From NCBI RefSeq assembly GCF_007748035.1, contig NZ_CP036278.1:5394001-5458000 (forward strand): a DNA stretch of 64,000 bases. The letters are read 5' to 3'. The DNA is from Aeoliella mucimassa. Its GTDB lineage: Bacteria > Planctomycetota > Planctomycetia > Pirellulales > Lacipirellulaceae. The notes under the pieces were generated by a model. It did not search any database and was not told the DNA's origin. It saw nothing but the letters and a program-made list of their open reading frames with translations. Shown in pieces: positions 16,623 to 24,851 of this stretch (positions within the stretch are counted from its first letter, which is position 1; each line of letters begins with the position of its first letter). The position numbers were made by a program, and so were the translations under genes.

Positions 16623-18323
16623 ATGACAAGTCATCTAAGTATTGTGCCAACGCTGGCCGCCTTCTCGTTAAACGATGTACCCACGTTTGCCTGGGTGTTT
16701 GCCGGATTCCTCCTGGTCATGGCGTTGATCGTGTTTCTCGCCAGCCTGACCAAGATGTTCTACAAACGCTGTAGCAGTAATCAGGTGCTGGTGGTCTACG
16801 GTGCCAGGACCGGCGGCGAAGGTCGCACCGCGAAAACCGTGCATGGTGGTGGTTCATTCGTGCTACCGGTGATCCAGTCGTACGAGTACTTGAGCCTGGA
16901 ACCGATTCAGATCGAGATTCCCCTGCGTGGGGCTCTTTCGATCGAGAACATTCGCGTCAATGTGCCGAGCGTGTTTACCGTGGCAGTCGGCACCGAACAA
17001 ACCGTGATGAACAACGCAGCGGTGCGTTTGCTGGGACTTTCGACCCAAGAGATTCGTCAGCAGGCCGAGGAAATCATCTTCGGGCAGCTCCGCCAAGTGA
17101 TTGCTTCGATGAAAATCGAGGATATCAATCGCGACCGCGATACCTTCCTGCAGCATATCCAGGGATCGGTGGAACCGGAACTCAAGAAGATCGGCTTGGT
17201 GCTCATTAACGTGAATATCACCGACATCACCGACGAGTCGGGCTACATCGACGCGATCGGGCAGAAGGCCGCTAGCGAAGCCATTCAACAAGCACGTGGC
17301 GACGTGGCCGACGAGCAGCGCAAAGGTGAAATCCGTGTGGCTAACGCCGAACGCGAAAAGGACGTGGAAGTCGCCAACGCCCAAAAGTTCCGCGAGATCG
17401 GTACCCGCGAAGCGTTGCGTGAGCAATCGGTTCGCATCGCCGAACTCGAGAAGGAACAAACCGTCGGCGAACGCACCGCGGAGTTCCAGCGCGAAGTCCA
17501 AGTGAAACAGGCCGAGCAAGAAAAGCGTATTGCGGTAGCCGACGCGAATGCCACCGCAGTGGATGGCGAAAACATCGCCGAGGCCAAGGTCGCCCAATCG
17601 CAAGCCACCCTGCTGGTAGAAAGGGCCGAAGCCTACGAACGCGGCGAATCGAAAAAGCGACAAGCCGAAGCAGCGGTGATTGAAGTTCAGAACCGCGCAA
17701 TGGCAAAGGCCGCCATGGCCGAGGCCGAACGTGTGGAAGCCGAGAAGCGGGCGGAGCTCGAAGCTCCTGCCAAGGCGGAGAAAGCTCGCAAGGTGGTAGA
17801 AGCCGAGAAACGACGACTCGAAGCCGAAGGTGAAGCGGCCGCGATCTACGCGAAGCTCGAAGCCGAAGCCCGAGGTCAGTACGAGATCCTGGCCAAGAAG
17901 GGCGAAGGCCTGAAGCAGATCGTCGCGGCTTGCGGCGGCGCCAAAGAGGCCTTCCAGTTGATGATGCTCGAACACCTCGACAACCTGGCCGAGGCCAGCG
18001 CCAAGGCAATTTCGAACATCAAGTTCGACAAGGTTGTGGTCTGGGAAAACGGTGGCGGCAAAGATGGCCGCAGCAGCACGGCCGACTTCCTGCACAGCAT
18101 GGCTGGCACGTTACCACCAATGCTACAAGTGATGAAGGACATCGGGGGTGTCGAGATCCCCGATTCACTGGCCAAACTTGCGGGAGAATCGAGCGATACG
18201 TTCGACGAGCCCGTCATGAAAGTTTCGACCAATGGCAAAGCTCCAAAAGCGGAGACCACGAGTTCGACCGCGGTGCTGGAAGAGGACGAGGACGACGACC
18301 AGCAGTCAACGTCTCGCCTGTAG
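16623..18323 (+). CDS. Flotillin family protein (YuaG/FloT type)
   Basis: Protein of 566 aa. A short N-terminal membrane segment (about 20-42, FAWVFAGFLLVMALIVFLAS) is followed by a SPFH/band-7 domain to about 220 (NQVLVVYGARTGGEGRTAKTVHGG, VNITDITDESGYIDAIGQKAA). Residues 220-430 are a long Ala/Glu/Lys coiled coil that forms flotillin oligomers. The tail is acidic (LEEDEDDDQQ). Flotillins scaffold membrane microdomains together with NfeD-like proteins. GGGGAG precedes ATG 16623. The insertion sequence ends 35 bp upstream, so the promoter of the operon is now more than 1 kb away unless the element supplies one. Confidence 0.93.
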   Translation: MTSHLSIVPTLAAFSLNDVPTFAWVFAGFLLVMALIVFLASLTKMFYKRCSSNQVLVVYGARTGGEGRTAKTVHGGGSFVLPVIQSYEYLSLEPIQIEIPLRGALSIENIRVNVPSVFTVAVGTEQTVMNNAAVRLLGLSTQEIRQQAEEIIFGQLRQVIASMKIEDINRDRDTFLQHIQGSVEPELKKIGLVLINVNITDITDESGYIDAIGQKAASEAIQQARGDVADEQRKGEIRVANAEREKDVEVANAQKFREIGTREALREQSVRIAELEKEQTVGERTAEFQREVQVKQAEQEKRIAVADANATAVDGENIAEAKVAQSQATLLVERAEAYERGESKKRQAEAAVIEVQNRAMAKAAMAEAERVEAEKRAELEAPAKAEKARKVVEAEKRRLEAEGEAAAIYAKLEAEARGQYEILAKKGEGLKQIVAACGGAKEAFQLMMLEHLDNLAEASAKAISNIKFDKVVVWENGGGKDGRSSTADFLHSMAGTLPPMLQVMKDIGGVEIPDSLAKLAGESSDTFDEPVMKVSTNGKAPKAETTSSTAVLEEDEDDDQQSTSRL

Positions 18324-18350
18324 TTTACAACTGTCACCTTGTAACGCAAC

Positions 18351-18384
18351 ACGCCCTCGGTGGAAGCGATCCACCGAGGGCGTT
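18351..18384. terminator. Bidirectional hairpin between flotillin and Uma2 genes
   Basis: ACGCCCTCGGTGGA and TCCACCGAGGGCGT pair perfectly over 14 bp around an AGCGA loop. It lies 28 bp after the flotillin stop and 22 bp after the convergent Uma2 stop. Nearly the same hairpin recurs at 19146-19190. Confidence 0.8.
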
Positions 18385-18405
18385 TAGGTTATTAGAGAGT
18401 GAATA

Positions 18406-19080
18406 TCAGCGATACTTGAGTTCGTACTGCCACCAGCCGACTTGATCGATCTGCCGGGTGAGTTGGAAGTCGATATCGAACACCGACGAGCGGTACCAGT
18501 TGTCGACTGACTCGACCATTGCGTACTCGTTCTCGGTCCAGGTGAGCAACAGGAAGCGAATTTCTTCATTGCGAGCGTCGAGTATCCAGTACTCAGGAAT
18601 GCCCGCTGCGTGATAAGCCCTGCGTAGGATTTCCAGATCCTTCTCTTCCGACGAGTCGCTAACGATTTCGCAAACCCAGTCAGGCGCCCCCACCAGTGCG
18701 GTGTGCTTGCCTTGCTTCTCGGGAGGAGCGGCGAGCTTGCCCGACTTGATAGTAGCCCACTTGGCGAAAAAGGCGTCGGGCTCATTGGCCACAGCCGCTG
18801 CTTCGTTCTGAATGCCTGCACCGTCGGGATAATAGCGTCCCAGGTCACGCTGCTGCACCAATCCCCCGATGACCAAGTTTAATGTCTGTTTAAGCGCGGA
18901 GTGCGAATCGATGCGTTCTGGACTCATGTCAAAAAACAATTCCCCCCGGTAGTACACCACCTTTCCTTGCTTGGGATAGGCTTCCGACTCGGCCCAATTT
19001 CGAAATTGCGCAAGCGACATCCCCGTCACGGGAACGTGAAATGAGAGATCGGCGGAAGGTGTGTAACTGACAGTCGACAT
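18406..19080 (-). CDS. Uma2 family (DUF820) putative endonuclease
   Basis: Protein of 224 aa with the restriction-endonuclease-like fold of Uma2 proteins: VPVTGMSLAQFRNWAESE, GKVVYYRGELFFDMSPERIDSHSALKQ, GAPDWVCEIVSDSSEEKDLEILRRAYHAAGIPEYWILDARNEEIRFLL. The conserved Glu in CEIVS and Asp in YWILD would be metal-binding residues. The families are abundant in cyanobacteria and planctomycetes and their role is unknown. Start chosen at MSTVSYTP; six upstream codons are also open. The gene is enclosed by two nearly identical hairpins. Confidence 0.85.
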   Translation of the reverse strand: MSTVSYTPSADLSFHVPVTGMSLAQFRNWAESEAYPKQGKVVYYRGELFFDMSPERIDSHSALKQTLNLVIGGLVQQRDLGRYYPDGAGIQNEAAAVANEPDAFFAKWATIKSGKLAAPPEKQGKHTALVGAPDWVCEIVSDSSEEKDLEILRRAYHAAGIPEYWILDARNEEIRFLLLTWTENEYAMVESVDNWYRSSVFDIDFQLTRQIDQVGWWQYELKYR

Positions 19081-19145
19081 GCTTCTATTGTACCACATCT
19101 GTCAATTGCGGCACCGATCGCACGGCGGTCTGGTTGGAGGGAGGC

Positions 19146-19190
19146 AAAAAAACACGCCCTCGGTGGAAGCGATCCACCGGGGGCGTGTTT
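19146..19190 (-). terminator. Intrinsic terminator of the Gfo/Idh gene
   Basis: AAACACGCCC...TCGGTGGA pairs with TCCACCG...GGGCGTGTTT around AGCGA. On the minus strand the stem is followed by a run of seven T. It lies 43 bp beyond the stop of the leftward oxidoreductase at 19233. Its core is the same hairpin as at 18351-18384. Confidence 0.85.
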
Positions 19191-19232
19191 TACTTTACCT
19201 ATATCTGAACTATTGGGCCTTGATCCAACGGC

Positions 19233-20375
19233 CTAATATTCGACGTCGACCCACTTGCGTTCTTTGCTGCTCTTGACCATCGCTTCGCAAATGGCCAGGG
19301 CGTTGTGCCCATCGACAAAGGTCGCATAGTCGCCGCCGGGACGTTTGCCGGCGATGTGTCCGTAGACGTTGCGGAACAGGTTCTTCGAACCGCCCGGCCA
19401 ACCTTCGTTGTGACCACCCGGGTAATGCACGTAATCCTGGGCTTCGGGGTACATCAGGCTGGCGTCGCGGATCAACGTTTCGTTGGGTCCATCGCGGCGA
19501 CCAATCCACATTTCGTTCGGGCGTTCCTGATCCCAAGCCAGCGAAGCTTCGGTGCCGTCGAGTTCGAAGGTCAGACCATTCTTCTTACCGGCCGAACATT
19601 GGCTAACGGTCATGACGCCGTGTGCACCGTTTTCGAACTCGAGCAGCGAACTGGCGTAGTCTTCGGTGTTGATCGGTACCGATTCGTAATCCTCAGGCTT
19701 CAGCTGCTTGCCAGCGAAGCTTTCGACTTCGACGCTTGGCTTCTTACGCTCGGGATAGATCGTGTGGAAATCGGCCATCACGCTCTTGATCTTCACGCCG
19801 GCCACGAATTGAACAATGTCGCACCAGTGGCTACCGATGTCGGCAACCGCTCGCGACGAGCCCGACATCTCTGGCACCAATCGCCAGTTCCAGTCGGTCT
19901 CTTTCAGCAGCCAGTCTTGCAGGTAGCTACCGTGCACGGAGTGAACCTTGCCGATGTCGCCTTTGGCAACCATTTGCTGGGCCTGGCGCACCAGCGGCAT
20001 GAAGCGGTAATTGAAGTTAATCGCATTCACCACGCCCGACTCTTCGGCCAAACGCACCAGCTCGCGTGACTGCTCGGTATCCATGGCCAGCGGTTTTTCG
20101 CTGACTACGTGCTTGCCTGCTTCGATAATGGCCTTGTTCATCTCGAAGTGCAGATGGTTAGGCGTGCAGTTGTGCACGACCTGGATATCGGGGTCGGCCA
20201 GCATCTCACGAAAATCGCCGTAGGCCTTGGGAATCGAGAGTTCCGCGGCCTTGGCCTCGGCCAGATCCTGGCTCCGCTCGCAAAGGGCCACGACTTCGAC
20301 AAACCCAAGCCGACGAATCGACTCGACATGCGTGGGACCGATAAATCCAGTACCAATAACGGCTGCTTTGATCAT
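19233..20375 (-). CDS. Gfo/Idh/MocA family oxidoreductase
   Basis: Protein of 380 aa. The N-terminal Rossmann domain (MIKAAVIGTGFIGPTHVESIRRLG) binds NAD(P). EKPLAMDTEQ near residue 93 contains the conserved catalytic lysine of the family, and WCDIVQFVAG near 184 is the second active-site region. These enzymes oxidise or reduce sugars and cyclitols. The sugar is unknown. It lies 186 bp after a second member of the family in the same direction; both carry the LQDWL stretch after HGSY or RFTY, suggesting related substrates. Confidence 0.9.
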   Translation of the reverse strand: MIKAAVIGTGFIGPTHVESIRRLGFVEVVALCERSQDLAEAKAAELSIPKAYGDFREMLADPDIQVVHNCTPNHLHFEMNKAIIEAGKHVVSEKPLAMDTEQSRELVRLAEESGVVNAINFNYRFMPLVRQAQQMVAKGDIGKVHSVHGSYLQDWLLKETDWNWRLVPEMSGSSRAVADIGSHWCDIVQFVAGVKIKSVMADFHTIYPERKKPSVEVESFAGKQLKPEDYESVPINTEDYASSLLEFENGAHGVMTVSQCSAGKKNGLTFELDGTEASLAWDQERPNEMWIGRRDGPNETLIRDASLMYPEAQDYVHYPGGHNEGWPGGSKNLFRNVYGHIAGKRPGGDYATFVDGHNALAICEAMVKSSKERKWVDVEY

Positions 20376-20561
20376 GAGAGGACCAGGGGGTTAGAAGTGC
20401 AATTTATTTAGAACCGCCAGGAGCATCAAGTGCTTTGAAGTACCGTATTGTTTACCACACTCGACTGGTCGAGCCCAGTGAGCGGCTGTTTGGAGGATAA
20501 CCGCTGCCTAAGTTGACACGACGGTATTTCTTGGGCGAGCCGAGCGGTAAAAGGTCGCCTG

Positions 20562-21746
20562 CTACTCCACGCGTTCCACGTCGGCCCAGCTGCCGGAGTC
20601 GATCGAGCGATTCACCGCCTCGAGCACTGCGACCACTTGCGCGCCGTCGCGGAAATCGGGCCAGCAGGGGCGGTCGTGGGCGATGTCTTCCAGCAAGTCG
20701 TACACGGCGTGCACGAACGTGTGGTCGTACCCCAGCAGGTGTCCTGGAGGCCACCAATTGCCCGCGTAGGGATGGCACTCTTCGGTCGCGAGAATACGAC
20801 GGAATCCCTGCTCGTGCGCGGGGCTCTCGGTGCTGTAGAACTCGAGCCAGTTCATGTCTTCAAAACACCAGACCAGCGAACCTTTGCTGCCGTTGATTTC
20901 GAAGCGATTGAAGTTTCGCCGCCCCGCTGCCAGTCGGGTTGCTTCGAACGACCCCAAGGCTCCGTTGGCGAACTTGGTAAGCCACATGCTGTGATCGTCG
21001 ACTGTGACCTGCTCGGTCCCTTCGCCGGCGGTGGCGGTTAAGCCGCTGCTGGTGCCTTCGGCGGGGCGTTCGGTGATGTAGGTCTTCTTTTGCCCGACCA
21101 CGCTATCCAAGTCGCCGACCAGGAAGTGGGCGAGGTCGATCATGTGCGAACCAAGATCTCCATGGGCGCCGCTGCCGGCCGATTCCTTGCGCAATCGCCA
21201 GTTCATGGGGAACTCAGGATTGGTCAGCCAGTCCTGCAGATAGGTAAACCGGGCGTGGCGAATCTCGCCGATTTCGTCGGCTTCGATCATCCGCTTCGCG
21301 AGCGACACGGCCGGCACCCGGCGGTAATTGTGGTTCACCATGTGCTTCACACCAGCGGCGCGGGCCGCCTCGAGCATCGCCCGACACTCAGCCAGGTTCA
21401 TGGCCATCGGTTTTTCGCAAAATACATGCTTGCCAGCCTGAGCCGCGGCGATGGCCATTTCGGCATGCGTGCTGCCTGGCGTGCCGATATCGACCAGGTC
21501 GATGTCGTCGCGAGAAACCAAGGTTTGCCAGGAAGTTTCGTAGCTTTCCCAGCCCCACCGCTCGGCAAACTCGCTCACTGCCTGCTCGTCGCGACCGCAA
21601 ATGGCTTTCATTACCGGTTTCGAAGTCGGGTCGAAAAACTTATCGACCGTGCGAAACGCGTGAGAATGGGCCTTGCCCATGAACTTGTAACCAATCAGTC
21701 CGACATTCGTCCCATCAGGCATATTTGCTGTGCTCCGAGCGTTCAT
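20562..21746 (-). CDS. Gfo/Idh/MocA family oxidoreductase
   Basis: Protein of 394 aa. NVGLIGYKFMGKAHSHAFRTVDKFF near residue 14 is the NAD(P)-binding part, CEKPMAMNLAECRAML near 108 carries the catalytic lysine and GDLGSHMIDLAHFLVGDLD near 198 the conserved Asp/His. The C-terminal part has MNWLEFYSTES and WPPGHLLGYDHTFVHAVYDLLED, seen in sugar-dehydrogenase relatives common in planctomycetes. Substrate unknown. It probably forms a two-gene unit with the next gene downstream at 19233. The start MNARSTANMPDG may be several codons too early; MPDG is an alternative. Confidence 0.9.
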   Translation of the reverse strand: MNARSTANMPDGTNVGLIGYKFMGKAHSHAFRTVDKFFDPTSKPVMKAICGRDEQAVSEFAERWGWESYETSWQTLVSRDDIDLVDIGTPGSTHAEMAIAAAQAGKHVFCEKPMAMNLAECRAMLEAARAAGVKHMVNHNYRRVPAVSLAKRMIEADEIGEIRHARFTYLQDWLTNPEFPMNWRLRKESAGSGAHGDLGSHMIDLAHFLVGDLDSVVGQKKTYITERPAEGTSSGLTATAGEGTEQVTVDDHSMWLTKFANGALGSFEATRLAAGRRNFNRFEINGSKGSLVWCFEDMNWLEFYSTESPAHEQGFRRILATEECHPYAGNWWPPGHLLGYDHTFVHAVYDLLEDIAHDRPCWPDFRDGAQVVAVLEAVNRSIDSGSWADVERVE

Positions 21747-21864
21747 CTGCCGGCACTGGCCAGCGACTAGGCGAGTTTCAAAATAGTAGCTAGAAAGTAA
21801 CTAACATAATGTTTCCCGGTTGCGGGTCGCAACCACACCGCGTCCCCGAGCAAGAGCCTCGTCC

Positions 21865-22479
21865 ATGGCCCGATTGAAGACTTTAGAATTTGAACCCTCG
21901 GCAATTGCCCTGCCGCAACAGATGGTGCGCTTGCTGAACGACGCGGACGACCGAATTGAGTCGTTCCAGTTTGAACATCGCGACAAGCCGGTCGCTGCGT
22001 TTGTGCCGAGCGACTTTGTGCTGGCCTACCAGGCGTTGGTCGCGATTGCGACTTCGAACATGGCGGCCGGCCGTCGGTTTGTGGAGTGGGGCTCCGGCGT
22101 CGGCGTCGTGACCTGTCTGGCTGCTTCCTTGGGATTCGACGCGGTCGGCATCGAAATCGAACCCGAGCTGGTCGATCTCTCCCGCGAACTGGCCGACGAT
22201 CATGGGATCGACGCCGATTTCGCCGCGGGGAGCTTCGTGCCGAACGACGAGGTCGACCTGTTCGACATGTCGGGCGACTTCAACTGGGTGCGAACCGACG
22301 CTCCGAGCGCCTACGAGGAAATCGACCTGGAGATCGACGACTTCGATCTGGTGTATTGCTATCCCTGGCCAGGTGAAGAAGCCCTGAGCGAAGAGCTGTT
22401 CGCCGAGTGCGGATCGACCGGAGCCTTGCTGCTGAGTTTCCACGGCCGCGATGGCATGAAGCTCCGCCGGCGGGTGTAG
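21865..22479 (+). CDS. Class I SAM-dependent methyltransferase
   Basis: Protein of 204 aa starting MARLKTLEFEPSAIALPQQ. The binding motif I is FVEWGSGVGVVTCLAASLGF near residue 72, followed by the acidic AVGIEIEPELVDLSRELA motif. The later strand reads FDLVYCYPWPGEE. There is no signal peptide. Substrate unknown. It is divergent from the oxidoreductase at 20562 and ends 97 bp before the UbiD gene. The upstream extension to 21820 has no family resemblance and was dropped. Confidence 0.85.
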   Translation: MARLKTLEFEPSAIALPQQMVRLLNDADDRIESFQFEHRDKPVAAFVPSDFVLAYQALVAIATSNMAAGRRFVEWGSGVGVVTCLAASLGFDAVGIEIEPELVDLSRELADDHGIDADFAAGSFVPNDEVDLFDMSGDFNWVRTDAPSAYEEIDLEIDDFDLVYCYPWPGEEALSEELFAECGSTGALLLSFHGRDGMKLRRRV

Positions 22480-22576
22480 CAATCACCGCCGCAATGTTGG
22501 TCGGTGGTCATCGATTGGTGGATCGTACTATCATCCATAAGAACTACCGCACGACTTTACACCACTTGGCATCCTC

Positions 22577-24439
22577 ATGGCTTACGCCTCGCTAAAAAAA
22601 TGTGTCGACGATCTTGAGCGCAACAAGCACTTGGTGCGCATCGACGTACCGATAGATCCGCATCTTGAGGCGGCCGCGATTCATCGGCGAGTGTTCGAAG
22701 CCGGCGGGCCGGCCATTCTGTTTACCAATGTCGTCGGCTGCAAGTTCCCGATGGTGAGCAATTTGTTCGGCACCATCGAACGGTCGCGGTATCTGTTTCG
22801 TCACGAGCTGGCCGTGTTCGAACAACTGGTTGACCTCAAGATCGACCCCATGGCTGCGTTGCGCCATCCGCTGAAGTACGCAAGCGTTCCGCTGGCAGCC
22901 CTGCGAATGCTCCCACGGCTGGTTTCCAATGGCCCCGTGATGGCGAACAAAACCACCGTGAGCCAGTTGCCACAGATGGTAAGCTGGCCCCGCGACGGAG
23001 GGCCTTTCGTCACGTTGCCTCAGGTTTATACGGAAGACGTTCGCGAGCCGGGACTCAAACGCTCGAACCTGGGGATGTATCGCATCCAACTCGGCGGCAA
23101 CGAATATGTGCCGAACGATGAGATTGGTCTGCACTACCAAATCCACCGCTCGATCGGCGTGCATCAGCAAATGGCCGTCGAACGCGGCGAGCCGTTCCGC
23201 GTGAACATCTTTGTCGGCGGCCCCCCTGCGATGAGCCTGGCGGCGGTGATGCCGTTGCCGGAAGGAATGAGCGAACTCGGCTTTGCTGGCGTGCTGGGGG
23301 GCAGTCGCGTGCGGATGGTGCGTCGGTCGGATGGGTTGCCGGTGCATGCCGATACCGACTTTGCCATCTGCGGCACCGTGATCCCAGGCGAGCTGAAACC
23401 CGAAGGGCCCTTCGGCGACCACCTGGGCTACTACTCGCTGGCCCATCCGTTCCCCGTGCTCAAAGTGGAGCAGGTGTATCATCGCGATGGTGCCATCTGG
23501 CCCTTCACCGTGGTCGGTCGGCCGCCGCAGGAAGACACGATGTTCGGGCAATTGATCCACGAACTCACGTCGCGATTGATTCCTGCGGTGCTGCCTGGCG
23601 TGAAGCAGGTGCATGCGGTCGACGCTGCCGGCGTGCACCCCTTGTTGCTAGCCATCGGCAGCGAACGTTACACGCCCTATCGCAAGGTCGACCGCCCGCA
23701 AGAACTGCTCACCCAGGCGAGTGCCATCCTTGGTCAGGGGCAGTTGTCGCTGGCCAAGTTCCTGTGGATTGCTGCTTCGCAGGACGATCCCCAACTCGAC
23801 CTGCACGACATCGAGCGATTCTTCGCCCACATGCTGTCGCGGGCCGATTGGAACCGCGACCTGCATTTCACCACCGAGACCACCATCGATACCCTCGACT
23901 ACTCCGGCAGCAATTTGAACTCGGGATCGAAGCTGGTGGTCGCTGCGGTCGGCGAGAGACAATTCGATCTGGCTACCGAACTCCCCAGCGATCTGCGATT
24001 GCCCGATGGCTTCAGCCAGCCTGAGATCGTGATGCCTGGCGTGCTGGCGGTGAAGGCTCCCCCCTGCCCGGCGCCGAGCTTCCACCAGCCCCCTGCGGAG
24101 TTCGATAGCACGCAGGATCTGCGCAGGTTCTGCGAGAGCTACTCCCCCTACGAATCGATCCACCGCTTCCGACTGGTACTGCTGGTCGACGATTCGCAGT
24201 TTGTGGCCAAATCGCTCAGTAACTTCCTGTGGGTCACGTTTACGCGTACCAATCCCGCGTCCGACGTGGATGGCATCGGTGCATTCATCCAGCACAAACA
24301 TTGGGGATGCCAGGGGCCGCTGGTCATGGACGCCCGCACCAAGCCCCATCACGTCCCGGCGCTGGCCGAGGACCCCGACATCACCCGAAAAGTCGATTCG
24401 CTAGCAGCAAAAGGGGGCCCTTTGGCAGGGCTTTACTAG
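22577..24439 (+). CDS. UbiD family decarboxylase
   Basis: Protein of 620 aa, long for UbiD but like the extended forms used in menaquinone synthesis by the futalosine route. It starts MAYASLKKCVDDLERN. Family stretches include PRDGGPFVTLPQVYTED near 138, LGMYRIQLGGNEYVPNDEIGLHYQIHRSIG near 169, and ELKPEGPFGDHLGYYS near 273, whose acidic residue belongs to the prenyl-FMN active site. VGRPPQEDTMFGQLIHELTSR follows near 315. It would use prenylated FMN to decarboxylate an aromatic or alpha,beta-unsaturated acid. No flavin prenyltransferase is seen nearby. The menaquinone role is inferred. Confidence 0.9.
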   Translation: MAYASLKKCVDDLERNKHLVRIDVPIDPHLEAAAIHRRVFEAGGPAILFTNVVGCKFPMVSNLFGTIERSRYLFRHELAVFEQLVDLKIDPMAALRHPLKYASVPLAALRMLPRLVSNGPVMANKTTVSQLPQMVSWPRDGGPFVTLPQVYTEDVREPGLKRSNLGMYRIQLGGNEYVPNDEIGLHYQIHRSIGVHQQMAVERGEPFRVNIFVGGPPAMSLAAVMPLPEGMSELGFAGVLGGSRVRMVRRSDGLPVHADTDFAICGTVIPGELKPEGPFGDHLGYYSLAHPFPVLKVEQVYHRDGAIWPFTVVGRPPQEDTMFGQLIHELTSRLIPAVLPGVKQVHAVDAAGVHPLLLAIGSERYTPYRKVDRPQELLTQASAILGQGQLSLAKFLWIAASQDDPQLDLHDIERFFAHMLSRADWNRDLHFTTETTIDTLDYSGSNLNSGSKLVVAAVGERQFDLATELPSDLRLPDGFSQPEIVMPGVLAVKAPPCPAPSFHQPPAEFDSTQDLRRFCESYSPYESIHRFRLVLLVDDSQFVAKSLSNFLWVTFTRTNPASDVDGIGAFIQHKHWGCQGPLVMDARTKPHHVPALAEDPDITRKVDSLAAKGGPLAGLY

Positions 24440-24485
24440 GCTGGGACGCTCGCCTGGCTCGACTCTGCTGTCTACACTAGATCTC

Positions 24486-24812
24486 ATGCTTGCCGACTCG
24501 ATCAACCTGAACGACGCCCAGTGGTGGCTCGTGATTGTCTTCATCGCCTTCCTGGGGGGGTGTGTTGGTAGCTTCTTGAACGTGGTGATGTACCGGCTCC
24601 CTCGCAAGGAGAGCGTGGTCTGGCCAGGTTCTCATTGCCCGAAGTGTCAGCACGCGATCCGTCCCTGGCATAATTTGCCCGTACTCGGTTGGCTGATGCT
24701 CCGTGGCAAGTGCTACGACTGCAAAGCTCCTATCTCTCCCAAGTATCCATTCGTCGAAGCGGTGACCGCCGCTGTGTTTGTGCTGGCCGCGTTAGCGAGT
24801 GGAATCTTGTAA
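24486..24812 (+). CDS. Stand-alone prepilin peptidase N-terminal domain
   Basis: Protein of 108 aa with two hydrophobic segments (about 11-30 and 85-106). It contains the cytoplasmic region of bacterial prepilin peptidases: GSFLNVVMYRLPRKESVVWPGSHCPKCQHAIRPWHNLPVLGWLMLRGKCYDCKAPISPKYPFVE, with the two zinc-type CXXC pairs. The aspartyl peptidase half of A24 enzymes, usually another 130 or more residues, is absent: a TAA stop follows ASGIL and the next frame is an unrelated nuclease gene. It may be a split-enzyme subunit or an adaptor that has lost cleavage activity. Confidence 0.85.
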   Translation: MLADSINLNDAQWWLVIVFIAFLGGCVGSFLNVVMYRLPRKESVVWPGSHCPKCQHAIRPWHNLPVLGWLMLRGKCYDCKAPISPKYPFVEAVTAAVFVLAALASGIL

Positions 24813-24851
24813 TTCTCCGATTTCTATTCTCTCACTTTCGAGTGCTCTTCG

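Noticed and set aside
16863-18095. A 410-codon leftward frame across the flotillin gene
   Set aside because: Shadow of the repetitive Ala/Glu coiled-coil coding sequence.
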